Shown here one piece after another: positions 52,401 through 58,182 of a stretch of 64,000 nt of DNA. Positions within the stretch are counted from its first letter, which is position 1, and each line of letters opens with the position of its first letter. A model generated the notes under the pieces. It had not been told where the DNA came from and searched no databases. It saw nothing but the letters and a program-made list of their open reading frames with translations. The translations under genes and the position numbers were made by a program. The DNA comes from Nonomuraea zeae. Its GTDB lineage: Bacteria > Actinomycetota > Actinomycetes > Streptosporangiales > Streptosporangiaceae. Where the stretch lies: the NCBI RefSeq assembly GCF_005889725.1, contig NZ_VCKX01000018.1:16145-80144 (forward strand). Direction: 5' to 3'.

Positions 52401-53031
52401 CTCCGGCTACGTCAACGGCGCCGGCCACCTGTACGGCGGGGCGTACCGACTCACCGGCGAGGAGCGGACGCTCACCGTGACCGGCACCCGCAGCGCCTGG
52501 ACCGGCGCCCCGGCCACCCCGTCGAGCGGCACGCCCAACGCCCTGACCGTGGACGGCACGCTCCCCGGCTGGGCCAAGGGCCTGTGGGCCACCACCGCGC
52601 TGGGCGACGGGCGCGGCTGGGCGATGCGCGTCGAGCAGGTGGCACCCGGCAGCGCCGGCGTGCAGGACTGGGTGCCGTTCGAGGTCGGCCAGGGCGGGGC
52701 GACCACGTCCTTCTTCCCGCGCGGCACGCAGGTGCCGGGCGCTGTGACGGCCACCGTACGCCGCCCCGCCTGGGCCGCGCTCAGCCCCGCGACGCTGACC
52801 GACGCGGTGACGGCCGCCGGCGCGGCCGGCAAGATCAGCGGGGCGGGCGTGCAGGCCGGGCTGGTGGCGCGGCTCCAGGTGCTGGGCAAGGTGTGGGACC
52901 GGGCGCAGGCCAGGCGCGGCGTCCTGACGGGGCTGACCGCCGAGGTGACGGCACTGGCGGGCCGCAAGATCGATCGAGCCTTCGCCGCCGACCTGCTCAG
53001 CGCCTTCAAGGCAGCCCGCGACCTGCCCTGA
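49477..53031 (+). CDS. Large secreted heparinase II/III-like polysaccharide lyase
   Basis: 1184-residue secreted protein: short signal peptide (about residues 1-20), two beta-sandwich, carbohydrate-binding-like regions (about 24-170 and 180-300), an alpha/alpha toroid (about 330-560) and a heparinase II/III-like beta domain. The latter has G-H-G-H-G-D-H-L-G-L then A-H-N-A-P-W-I, matching the metal/active-site region of that family. Tyr and His candidates occur in the toroid (H-N-I-E-V-Y-G-F-R-Y). It would eliminate uronic-acid-containing chains outside the cell, feeding the transporter. GAGAGG lies eight bases before the ATG. The last codons are part of a 23-bp tandem repeat. Confidence 0.82.
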   Translation: MRSIHAALALALLTPAVADPLALANGGFETWAAGLPASWAAWKPKGDGTITASADAAEGTSAAELRTDSADDRVAITQKVALPDSGGGLVHLRAKVRSAGLSGGRTSIRVQPLTASGVSNGLLYFAQTTGTTGWHDVDGYLEVPAGTAAVSLQPMIDSGVGTFAVDALSIEWAGPVPSGDGWQFVPMSGTPTSAEENGTLTIGGSAGASGQYRRTFPVKERTVYASRLRVKLDAIACQSSRLEIAYTPMKAGQPIPGVRYAYTDIDQQRDFVPVAHNVTMPTGADAVRVEVSFTGPGTAWVEPADPAELPSDVGGKYPSSRVGHPLKNPQNMMGGADWDAVAGESDEVKRDKLGALATMAEADYVAAARTASASRTGLDIHPEFETHLRRLAELGERRRAVLGLAELARGYDSVPYTHPSWSKNTIPFQAVRAYDLVYDAPDWTRESRALVESWLRRTVVSFVNLADKPTGMHNIEVYGFRYAFAVASILGDPDLVRYVLPMADRMFSGRQFFADGTWEEATTSYHDQVMVFARGAFTLLADNYADPAGYTGEMELDHTDLVPARYPIFAKAANMGDTLRFPDGVPVTINDTHFPKADDMVATDPITSLKNIELYGYGHYALTAGDTQDALQAHLTLPPTSEGLPYKAGHGHGDHLGLILWGSGMEVLPDQGYPHQVPNYRYWHMDTPAHNAPWIWSRVNANGYACQDALGTGAAVLAYDDGATSGKGVQLIEASEPGPAQDGAEVKRRLLAVIQSPDGRYVVDVSRLKGGDAHQWFLRASEDEDVTLDTTLPLQDKGGTVKSYYDSIGKTEGLPEDRDLMRDPRVGSGAGDLSFTWTGARTGTAVRAFVNGSPGDEVIFSKVPTLRRTANDAAKKDAYPNWHFQRRRLVTPSDTTTYAAVYETMRTGQQGKLSSVTFDEAFGGDPMTSVTRLETPRYRDIVYVSDSTQERVVDGITMAGRFVLARVDKATGAVVSGYVNGAGHLYGGAYRLTGEERTLTVTGTRSAWTGAPATPSSGTPNALTVDGTLPGWAKGLWATTALGDGRGWAMRVEQVAPGSAGVQDWVPFEVGQGGATTSFFPRGTQVPGAVTATVRRPAWAALSPATLTDAVTAAGAAGKISGAGVQAGLVARLQVLGKVWDRAQARRGVLTGLTAEVTALAGRKIDRAFAADLLSAFKAARDLP

Positions 53032-53097
53032 AGGCGGCGCGACCTGCCCTGAGGGCCGCCCGCGACCCGCCTTGAAGGCCGCCCGCGACCGGCCCTG
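53008..53097 (+). repeat. 23-bp tandem repeat spanning the end of the lyase gene
   Basis: Four head-to-tail copies of a unit like AAGGCCGCCCGCGACC-x-GCCCTG lie at 53008-53030, 53031-53051 (two bases shorter), 53052-53074 and 53075-53097. The first encodes the protein's last residues K-A-A-R-D-L-P, and every copy ends in CTGA, so the stop codon itself is repeated. Slippage has extended the gene's 3' end outside the coding frame. Confidence 0.8.
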
Positions 53098-53128
53098 ACG
53101 CCGTAGCCGTAGCCGTACCCGTCGCCGG

Positions 53129-53716
53129 TCAGGCCGCGAAGGCCGCCAGCGCCGCGCCCAGGAGGATGACCAGACCGGCGAGCGACAGCCGCCCGCTGTT
53201 CACGATCGGCCACGGGGAGCGGCTCCGCTCGGTGGCCACCCCGGCCAGGACCAGGGCGCGGCGCCGGACGGCGAGCGACACCGGCACCCACCGCCCGGCG
53301 GCCCAGCCGAGCCCGGCGGCGAGCGCGACCTGCCAGGTGGGGTGCAGCGCCACGAACACGACCAGCCCGTACGGCAGGCTGGTCGGCACCACCGTGCGCC
53401 ACCCCAGCCCCAGCTCGGCGGCGAAGGCGAAGCTCCCCCAGGGGAAGGGCAGTTCGAGGCGTTCGGACGGGATCAGCCGGCTGCGCTGGGGCAGCCGGAT
53501 CCGCCACCGGCCGAGCTCGCGCGCGCCGAGCATGAGCAGGATGGCCGACACGGCGGCCATGCGGATCGGCAGCGGCGCCCACGCGACCAGCCCGCCGGCC
53601 AGCATCGCGAGCCCGGCCGTGGCCAGGCCGCCGGCGAGGAAGCCGAAGCCGATCGAGGTGTGCGTGCCCCAGCGCAGCCTGGGGGTTTCGGTGTGCTGCC
53701 TCCGGACCGAAGGCAT
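53129..53716 (-). CDS. Membrane protein of unknown function, possibly 5'-interrupted
   Basis: 195-residue protein with about four helices and no Cys. No family was recognised. In the same frame, upstream, 22 codons starting at 53809 encode a hydrophobic helix (M-S-V-M-L-L-A-G-L-G-G-L-L-A-G-L-A-V-S-G-A-I), stop at TGA (53741-53743), then read on without another stop into this ORF. So the original gene may have started at 53809 and lost its first helix by a nonsense change, or translation restarts at the ATG here. It is the last gene of the mau-like operon. Confidence 0.62.
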   Translation of the reverse strand: MPSVRRQHTETPRLRWGTHTSIGFGFLAGGLATAGLAMLAGGLVAWAPLPIRMAAVSAILLMLGARELGRWRIRLPQRSRLIPSERLELPFPWGSFAFAAELGLGWRTVVPTSLPYGLVVFVALHPTWQVALAAGLGWAAGRWVPVSLAVRRRALVLAGVATERSRSPWPIVNSGRLSLAGLVILLGAALAAFAA

Positions 53717-53740
53717 CAGCGAGGTCGCCAGGTTGCGGCC

Positions 53741-53809
53741 TCAAATGGCGCCGGAGACCGCCAGCCCCGCGAGCAGGCCGCCCAGCCCGGCCAGGAGCAT
53801 CACCGACAT
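53741..53809 (-). pseudogene. 22-codon N-terminal fragment of the membrane protein gene
   Basis: Encodes one clear membrane helix and stops at TGA; starts 6 bp after the MauE-like stop codon. Its frame is the same as the 195-residue ORF downstream, and the bases between (G-R-N-L-A-T-S-L) are open. Either a true tiny membrane peptide or the severed start of that gene; the second is more likely. A sequencing error at one base would also explain it. Confidence 0.5.
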
Positions 53810-53815
53810 GCCGCC

Positions 53816-54376
53816 TCACTCCCCGCCGAGCAGCCGGTACGCCTGCCGCGCGTACGCCATGGCCCGCTCGTTCATGCGGCGCATCTGCCACAGGCACAGC
53901 GCGGCGGTCGTCAGCGACCAGCCCGCGGCGACGGCCAGCGACCGCTCCGCCAGCGCCGCCGGCGGCCAGCTGAGCGCGAGGGCGAGCAGGAGCCCGCCGG
54001 CGAGCGCCGCGGGACGCGACCACGACCAGCGGTGCAGCGGCGTCCCGAGACCGCAGCCGCACTCCAGCGACCCGGCGCCGGCCGAACGCCGGTGCACGAT
54101 CACCAGGTAGCCCGCGAAGACGGCGAACAGCGCCGCCAGCGCGATGACCATCGGCCGGGACGCGCCCGGATCCACGATCAGCAGGGCGAGCAGGCCGATC
54201 GCGCCGCCGGTCTCCAGCAGCGCGACGGCCCGCGCCAGGGCCGGCACCACGCGCCCGGTGAACAGGCCGTGCGACCGGATGACGCGCGCGAAGGAGGCGG
54301 TGTCGGCCAGGTGCGCGTGCCCCGCGATCAGCAGCGGGGCGACCAGGGCGCTCAGCGCGGCGCAGTACCACGTCAT
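53816..54376 (-). CDS. MauE-like membrane protein
   Basis: 186-residue membrane protein with about four to five helices, resembling MauE/DoxX-like proteins of methylamine utilisation. MauE is required for disulfide formation or export of the MauA light chain. A C-x-C motif is visible in S-L-E-C-G-C-G-L-G, at the place where MauE proteins have a conserved Cys pair. ATG at 54376 has GGAG seven bases upstream and overlaps the stop of a 12-codon mini-ORF created by a 35-bp duplication. A TTG or ATG further up would extend it into duplicated DNA. Confidence 0.78.
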   Translation of the reverse strand: MTWYCAALSALVAPLLIAGHAHLADTASFARVIRSHGLFTGRVVPALARAVALLETGGAIGLLALLIVDPGASRPMVIALAALFAVFAGYLVIVHRRSAGAGSLECGCGLGTPLHRWSWSRPAALAGGLLLALALSWPPAALAERSLAVAAGWSLTTAALCLWQMRRMNERAMAYARQAYRLLGGE

Positions 54377-54430
54377 CGGCCGTCTCCAAACTCGGCGCAG
54401 TGCCATGTCATCGGCCGTCTCCAAACTCAG
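54361..54430. repeat. 35-bp tandem duplication at the GNAT/MauE-like junction
   Basis: Copy 1 (54361-54395) and copy 2 (54396-54430) differ at only three positions. Each carries, on the coding strand, GGAGACGGCCGATGA, i.e. a ribosome site plus an ATGA stop/start overlap. Copy 2 joins the GNAT stop to a 12-codon mini-ORF (54411-54373) and copy 1 joins that mini-ORF to the MauE-like start, so the translational coupling unit has been duplicated. Confidence 0.85.
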
Positions 54431-54959
54431 GGCAGAACCGGGCGAACCGCCGGTCGATCTTCTCCCACGCCTCCCGGGTGAGCGCGAGAACGTGCTCGTC
54501 CCAGTAGTGGCCGTCGTAGAAGCAGTAGTCGCGCATCGTGCCCTCCTCGACCCAGCCGAGCCGCGTCAGGCCGCGCAGGTCGGCCAGGTTGAAGGCGGGG
54601 ATGCGGCCGTACACCTTGTGCACCGGCCAGGACAGGAAGGTGTGGCGCAGCAGCCCCAGCCCGATGGCCGCCGTCCACCCGCCCCTCTTCTGGTAGCCGG
54701 GGTCCACGGCCACGCCGAGCTCCACGTGCCCGGCTTCGAAGACGGCGTTGAAGGCCACCGCCAGCCCGATCGGGCGGCGGTCCCGGGTCTCGGCCACGAG
54801 CTGGGCCGAGACCCCGGACCACAGGGCCCGTTCGAACATCTCCGGTGACGGGGTCGCGCCGCGGAAGCGCCAGCGGGCCCCGTTGGCGCCGCCGACCAGC
54901 AGGCCGAACACGTAGGCGTAGTCCGAGGCCATCAGCGGCCGCAGGCGCAGCTCCCGCAT
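54408..54959 (-). CDS. GNAT-family N-acetyltransferase (RimJ/RimL type)
   Basis: 183-residue acetyltransferase. The acetyl-CoA loop is recognisable in V-A-V-D-P-G-Y-Q-K-R-G-G-W-T-A-A-I-G, followed by the R-I-P-A-F-N-L-A-D-L-R-G-L-T-R-L-G segment usual in RimJ/RimL proteins that acetylate protein N-termini or small molecules. It sits inside the mau-like operon, 5 bp after the SCP2-like gene. What it acetylates, and whether that concerns the secreted 12-Cys protein, is unknown. Confidence 0.88.
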   Translation of the reverse strand: MRELRLRPLMASDYAYVFGLLVGGANGARWRFRGATPSPEMFERALWSGVSAQLVAETRDRRPIGLAVAFNAVFEAGHVELGVAVDPGYQKRGGWTAAIGLGLLRHTFLSWPVHKVYGRIPAFNLADLRGLTRLGWVEEGTMRDYCFYDGHYWDEHVLALTREAWEKIDRRFARFCPEFGDGR

Positions 54960-54964
54960 GGTGG

Positions 54965-55345
54965 CTAGCCGATCGCCCGCAACGCGTGCACGGTCTGCGG
55001 GGTGGCGTTGCGCACCAGGCCGGCCAGGAAGAACCTGGCCTTGGCGAAGTCCCCGTCGATCCGGACCTCGGGGGTGCTCAGCACCTTGGTGATGAACGCG
55101 TCCTGCCCGCCGTCCGCGAACGCCTCGCGGGCCAGCGCGACCGGCATCGTCGCGACGATGTCCGCGGGCTCGACCGGCGTGCTGCTGAAGCGCAGCGTGC
55201 CGTTCTCGCCCACGACCCAGCAGCCTCCCGCGGCGTCGGCGAACCGCAGGCTGAGCACGACCCGGAACTGCGGCACGGCCCCGGTCCGGTGACCGGTCAG
55301 GACCTTGTTGGCCGCCTCGACCCAGCGCTCGTCGAAAATCGTCAT
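54965..55345 (-). CDS. SCP2-like sterol-carrier fold protein
   Basis: 126-residue soluble protein. The pattern F-R-V-V-L-S-L-R-F, G-C-W-V-V-G-E-N-G-T-L-R-F, A-D-I-V-A-T-M-P and F-I-T-K-V-L-S-T-P-E-V-R-I-D-G-D resembles the SCP2 fold, a small hydrophobic-ligand pocket. No catalytic motif. It lies between the 12-Cys protein and the GNAT gene; ATG at 55345 follows AGAGG. Its role in the operon is unknown. Confidence 0.7.
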   Translation of the reverse strand: MTIFDERWVEAANKVLTGHRTGAVPQFRVVLSLRFADAAGGCWVVGENGTLRFSSTPVEPADIVATMPVALAREAFADGGQDAFITKVLSTPEVRIDGDFAKARFFLAGLVRNATPQTVHALRAIG

Positions 55346-55359
55346 GGTGATCGCCTCTG

Positions 55360-55899
55360 TCAGGGGTCCCAGCACACGTCGGTCATGCAGATGGACGGGA
55401 TCCAGTCGCTCCAGCCGCCGCCGCTCGGCACGCGGACGTAGCCGTCGTTGCACGACCAGAGGATGTACGGCGTGGTGCAGCCGCAGTTGACGTCGGTGTC
55501 GGTGCCGATCCACTCCCAGCCGTCCCAGTTGCCGCCGCACTCGTTGAGCCGCAGCGTGAACTGCTTGTGGGTGCCGTTGTAGGTGACGTCCTCCCCGCAG
55601 GTGCGGTGCCGCTCCTTGTAGACCGCCCCGCGGCTCGGGCAGTTGATGGGATGGCTGGTCAGGCCCTCCCGGTAGCAGCCGCCCTTGCTGCAGTTGGTCG
55701 TGTACGAGGCCGGCGCGCAGACGCCGCCCCGGTACTGGAAACCGGACGGGTCGAAGCACGTCGGGGGCCCGGCCTCCGCGGGCTGGGCGCCGCCGAGCTG
55801 GTCCATCACGGAGATGGACATGGCGCCCGCGCCGATCAGCGTTCCCTTCAGGAACCGGCGCCTCGTGTGCTGCCAGGTGCCTTGACTCTGCTCATCCAT
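55360..55899 (-). CDS. Tat-exported 12-cysteine protein, MauA-like
   Basis: 179-residue protein with a twin-arginine signal (R-R-R-F-L-K-G, residues 13-19; hydrophobic core; A-E-A end near residue 43). The mature part has exactly 12 Cys, the number that forms six disulfides in the methylamine dehydrogenase light chain MauA. Local similarities from memory are I-N-C-P, N-E-C-G-G, N-C-G-C and I-L-W-S-C against MauA's T-N-C-P, R-D-C-C-G, R-C-P-C and I-I-W-C. The Trp in I-L-W would match MauA W108, but the place of W57 appears to be Arg or His, so a TTQ cofactor is unlikely. Neighbours are MauD-like and MauE-like genes; the MauD-like gene overlaps its start by 8 bp. Confidence 0.75.
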   Translation of the reverse strand: MDEQSQGTWQHTRRRFLKGTLIGAGAMSISVMDQLGGAQPAEAGPPTCFDPSGFQYRGGVCAPASYTTNCSKGGCYREGLTSHPINCPSRGAVYKERHRTCGEDVTYNGTHKQFTLRLNECGGNWDGWEWIGTDTDVNCGCTTPYILWSCNDGYVRVPSGGGWSDWIPSICMTDVCWDP

Positions 55900-56422
55900 G
55901 TGCGCTCGCCTCCCGGTCCGAGGTTCGTTCGACCGTCCGCCACAGCTCGTCGATGCTCTGCTCGGAGCCCACCGCCCCCGCGGCGACCACCTCGTCGTCC
56001 CGCAGCAGCACCGCGAACGGCAGGAGGCCGATGTTGAGCTCCTCGAACGCCTGGGCCTGGTGCGTCACGACGGTGACGGGCGGCCCCGGCACGTCCGGCG
56101 CCGGGCCGCGGAAGGCCGCGACCAGGTGGGGGAGCTTACGCCCCGCGTCGTACCTGGCGGCCAGGTTGCGCAGCGCCTCCCGGCAGGATCCGCACTCGGC
56201 GGTGCCGAACAGCAGCAGGATCGAGTCACCCGGGGGAAGGTGCCCGGCCAGCGGTCGCGGCAGCATCATCCGGTCGCCCGGCGACAGCCGGCGCGGCTGC
56301 GACAGCACCTGGAGCAGCCGGGCCTCCTGGAAGCGCAGCGCCCGCACGCAGGCTGCGACGGCGCCGGCGAGTATCACGATGGCGATCCACGAGAGCAGGA
56401 TCGCCGCGGCCTCGATGCCCAT
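55892..56422 (-). CDS. MauD-like membrane-anchored thioredoxin-fold protein
   Basis: 176-residue protein: one N-terminal membrane helix (about 5-28), then a thioredoxin-like domain with the redox motif C-G-S-C in G-T-A-E-C-G-S-C-R-E and the cis-Pro region L-L-P-F-A-V-L. MauD proteins help form or isomerise disulfides of MauA outside the membrane; the same role for the adjacent 12-Cys protein is inferred. It starts one base after the stop of the upstream gene and overlaps the next one by 8 bp. Confidence 0.83.
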   Translation of the reverse strand: MGIEAAAILLSWIAIVILAGAVAACVRALRFQEARLLQVLSQPRRLSPGDRMMLPRPLAGHLPPGDSILLLFGTAECGSCREALRNLAARYDAGRKLPHLVAAFRGPAPDVPGPPVTVVTHQAQAFEELNIGLLPFAVLLRDDEVVAAGAVGSEQSIDELWRTVERTSDREASAHG

Positions 56423-56423
56423 G

Positions 56424-57128
56424 TCAGGGGCGCCAATCCACGGAGCGCAGCTCGGCGAGCCGCTCGGCGGCGGAGTCCACCGTGGTCTCGATGAGGGTGA
56501 TCTCCAGCCGCGTGTTGCCCGCGTCCAGGACGACGCGCTGCTGGCGCTGGGCGTCGAAGGTGTGCAGGGTGCCGGACCTCAGCCGCTTGGACCGGTCGCT
56601 CCTGATCGGCTTGGCGGCCTCCGCCGGGTCCGCCACCGTGGCGCTGCCGACGTCGGGAATCGTCAGCCTCAGCCGCTGCCCCCGCAACCGGAGATGCTCG
56701 AAGGTCCAGTCTGTGGACCTGGCCGGGCGGGCCCGGACGGAGCGGCCGTTGGCCTCGAACCTGACCTGCTGGGCGTAGTCGAGGAACCACTGCTTGGAGC
56801 GGCCGTCGGCCTGCAGCATGAGCCCGACGTCGCCGGACTCCCACAGCAGCGCGTGCTGGTCGCCGTAGTAGGCGAAGTCGCGCTGGCCGTACAGCGGGCC
56901 CGCCATCAGCCGGACCGGGCCGCTGGGGTGATGGTAGGACTCTGTCGGCCTCATCCCCTCATAACGCTCCAGATGCAGATGTAACCAGGTGGAACTGGTG
57001 GCCTGCAGGACCGCGCGTCCCAGCCAGCCCCGCGTGGCCATGGCGGACGACGCCACCGGCCATGCCGCAGCTCCAGGATCATCGACCGTCAGCACGCCGC
57101 CATCGAGCGACCAGAATTCCGTGGCCAT
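56424..57128 (-). CDS. Unknown protein heading the mau-like operon
   Basis: 234-residue protein that was not recognised. No signal peptide, membrane helix or Cys was seen. It is rich in aromatic and basic residues (W-L-H-L-H-L-E-R-Y-E, Y-G-Q-R-D-F-A-Y-Y-G-D-Q) and alternates short beta-strand-like stretches, suggesting an all-beta fold. ATG at 57128 has GAGG eight bases upstream. It is the first gene of the leftward operon and one base before the MauD-like gene, so it probably belongs to the same function. It does not resemble MauB or MauG. Confidence 0.7.
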   Translation of the reverse strand: MATEFWSLDGGVLTVDDPGAAAWPVASSAMATRGWLGRAVLQATSSTWLHLHLERYEGMRPTESYHHPSGPVRLMAGPLYGQRDFAYYGDQHALLWESGDVGLMLQADGRSKQWFLDYAQQVRFEANGRSVRARPARSTDWTFEHLRLRGQRLRLTIPDVGSATVADPAEAAKPIRSDRSKRLRSGTLHTFDAQRQQRVVLDAGNTRLEITLIETTVDSAAERLAELRSVDWRP

Positions 57129-57300
57129 GGTCCTTTCACCTCGCTCTCGACGACTGGATCGTGGCATGCCGGCGGGGAAAGGCCCATGGCCTGGCTTATG
57201 CCGTCGGCGCGCGCATAACCGGCGGGCGTGACAGGCCGCGCACGGCGGCCGACCATGACGTCGCCAGGCCATGACGCCGCCGGGCAGGAAAGGAGCCGTC

Positions 57301-58182
57301 GTGCGTGCGCGCTGTTGGTTGATCGTGGTCGTGTCGGTCCTCGTCTGGGGGCTGCCCGCCCCGGCGTCGGCCGTCGCCGGGCCTCGCGTCCTGTACGTCG
57401 GTGATTCGCTGGCGGTGGAGACGACGAACATGACCGGATGGTGGGTGCAGGCCCCCGGTGACGCGGAGTTCCGCGCCGAGGCGTTCGGCGCGATGAACAT
57501 CTGCGACTTCCTGACCGGCGTCTCCGGCTGGATCGGCCCGGACCGCAAGCTGGGCGCGCTGGTGCAGAGCTACCGGCCCGCCGCGGTGGCGCTGCAGTTC
57601 TGGGGCAATCCCCGGTGGCTGAGCACGTGCACCGCGCAGCGCGCCGACAACCAGACGTTCTACGACGCGATCGACCGGGACGCCGAACGGGCGGTCGCCG
57701 AGATCGCCTTCGCCGCGGCGTCCGCCGGCATGGCCCGCCCGCGGATCGTGTGGGTGCTCCAGCAGCCCGACCGCGACAATCCGAACATCCCGCGGCGGCT
57801 CAACGGCATCTACGCGGCCAAGGCGGCCAAGTACGGCGACCTCACCTCCGACGCCGGCCGGGAGCTGAGCATGGCGGCCTACCCGTACCCGATCCCACCC
57901 GAGCAGAAGGACCGCTACGCGTGGACGCAGTTCCTGCCGTGCTCGGACCTGGAGCGCCAGCTCGGGTACTGCACCCACCCGCAGACGTACGGCGGCGTCA
58001 CCAAGCTGCACCAGGACAACGATCCGGTGCATTTCTGCCTCGGGGAGTCCGCCCCTGGCGGGTGCACGGTGAACTCGCCGTCCATCCTGCGCTACTCCAT
58101 GGCGGTGGCGGCCACCGCCCGCCAGGCGATCGGCGTGGACGCGAGCCTGAGCCGGGTCCCGTCACCCGCCGTGCCCCGGTGA
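57301..58182 (+). CDS. Secreted SGNH/GDSL-like hydrolase
   Basis: 293-residue secreted protein with a signal peptide (about residues 1-26, P-A-S-A). The block V-L-Y-V-G-D-S-L-A-V-E carries the G-D-S nucleophile motif of SGNH esterases. A late Asp/His pair may be D-N-D-P-V-H-F. Four or more Cys suggest disulfides. It probably removes acyl groups from an extracellular sugar or lipid. GTG at 57301 has AAAGGAG five bases upstream; ATG at 57271 is less likely. It overlaps the convergent AfsR-like gene by 21 bp. Confidence 0.78.
   Translation: MRARCWLIVVVSVLVWGLPAPASAVAGPRVLYVGDSLAVETTNMTGWWVQAPGDAEFRAEAFGAMNICDFLTGVSGWIGPDRKLGALVQSYRPAAVALQFWGNPRWLSTCTAQRADNQTFYDAIDRDAERAVAEIAFAAASAGMARPRIVWVLQQPDRDNPNIPRRLNGIYAAKAAKYGDLTSDAGRELSMAAYPYPIPPEQKDRYAWTQFLPCSDLERQLGYCTHPQTYGGVTKLHQDNDPVHFCLGESAPGGCTVNSPSILRYSMAVAATARQAIGVDASLSRVPSPAVPR

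Noticed and set aside
53129..57128. Functional methylamine dehydrogenase operon
   Set aside because: No heavy chain, MauG, amicyanin or MauF/J genes are present, and the TTQ Trp57 position is not Trp in my alignment from memory.
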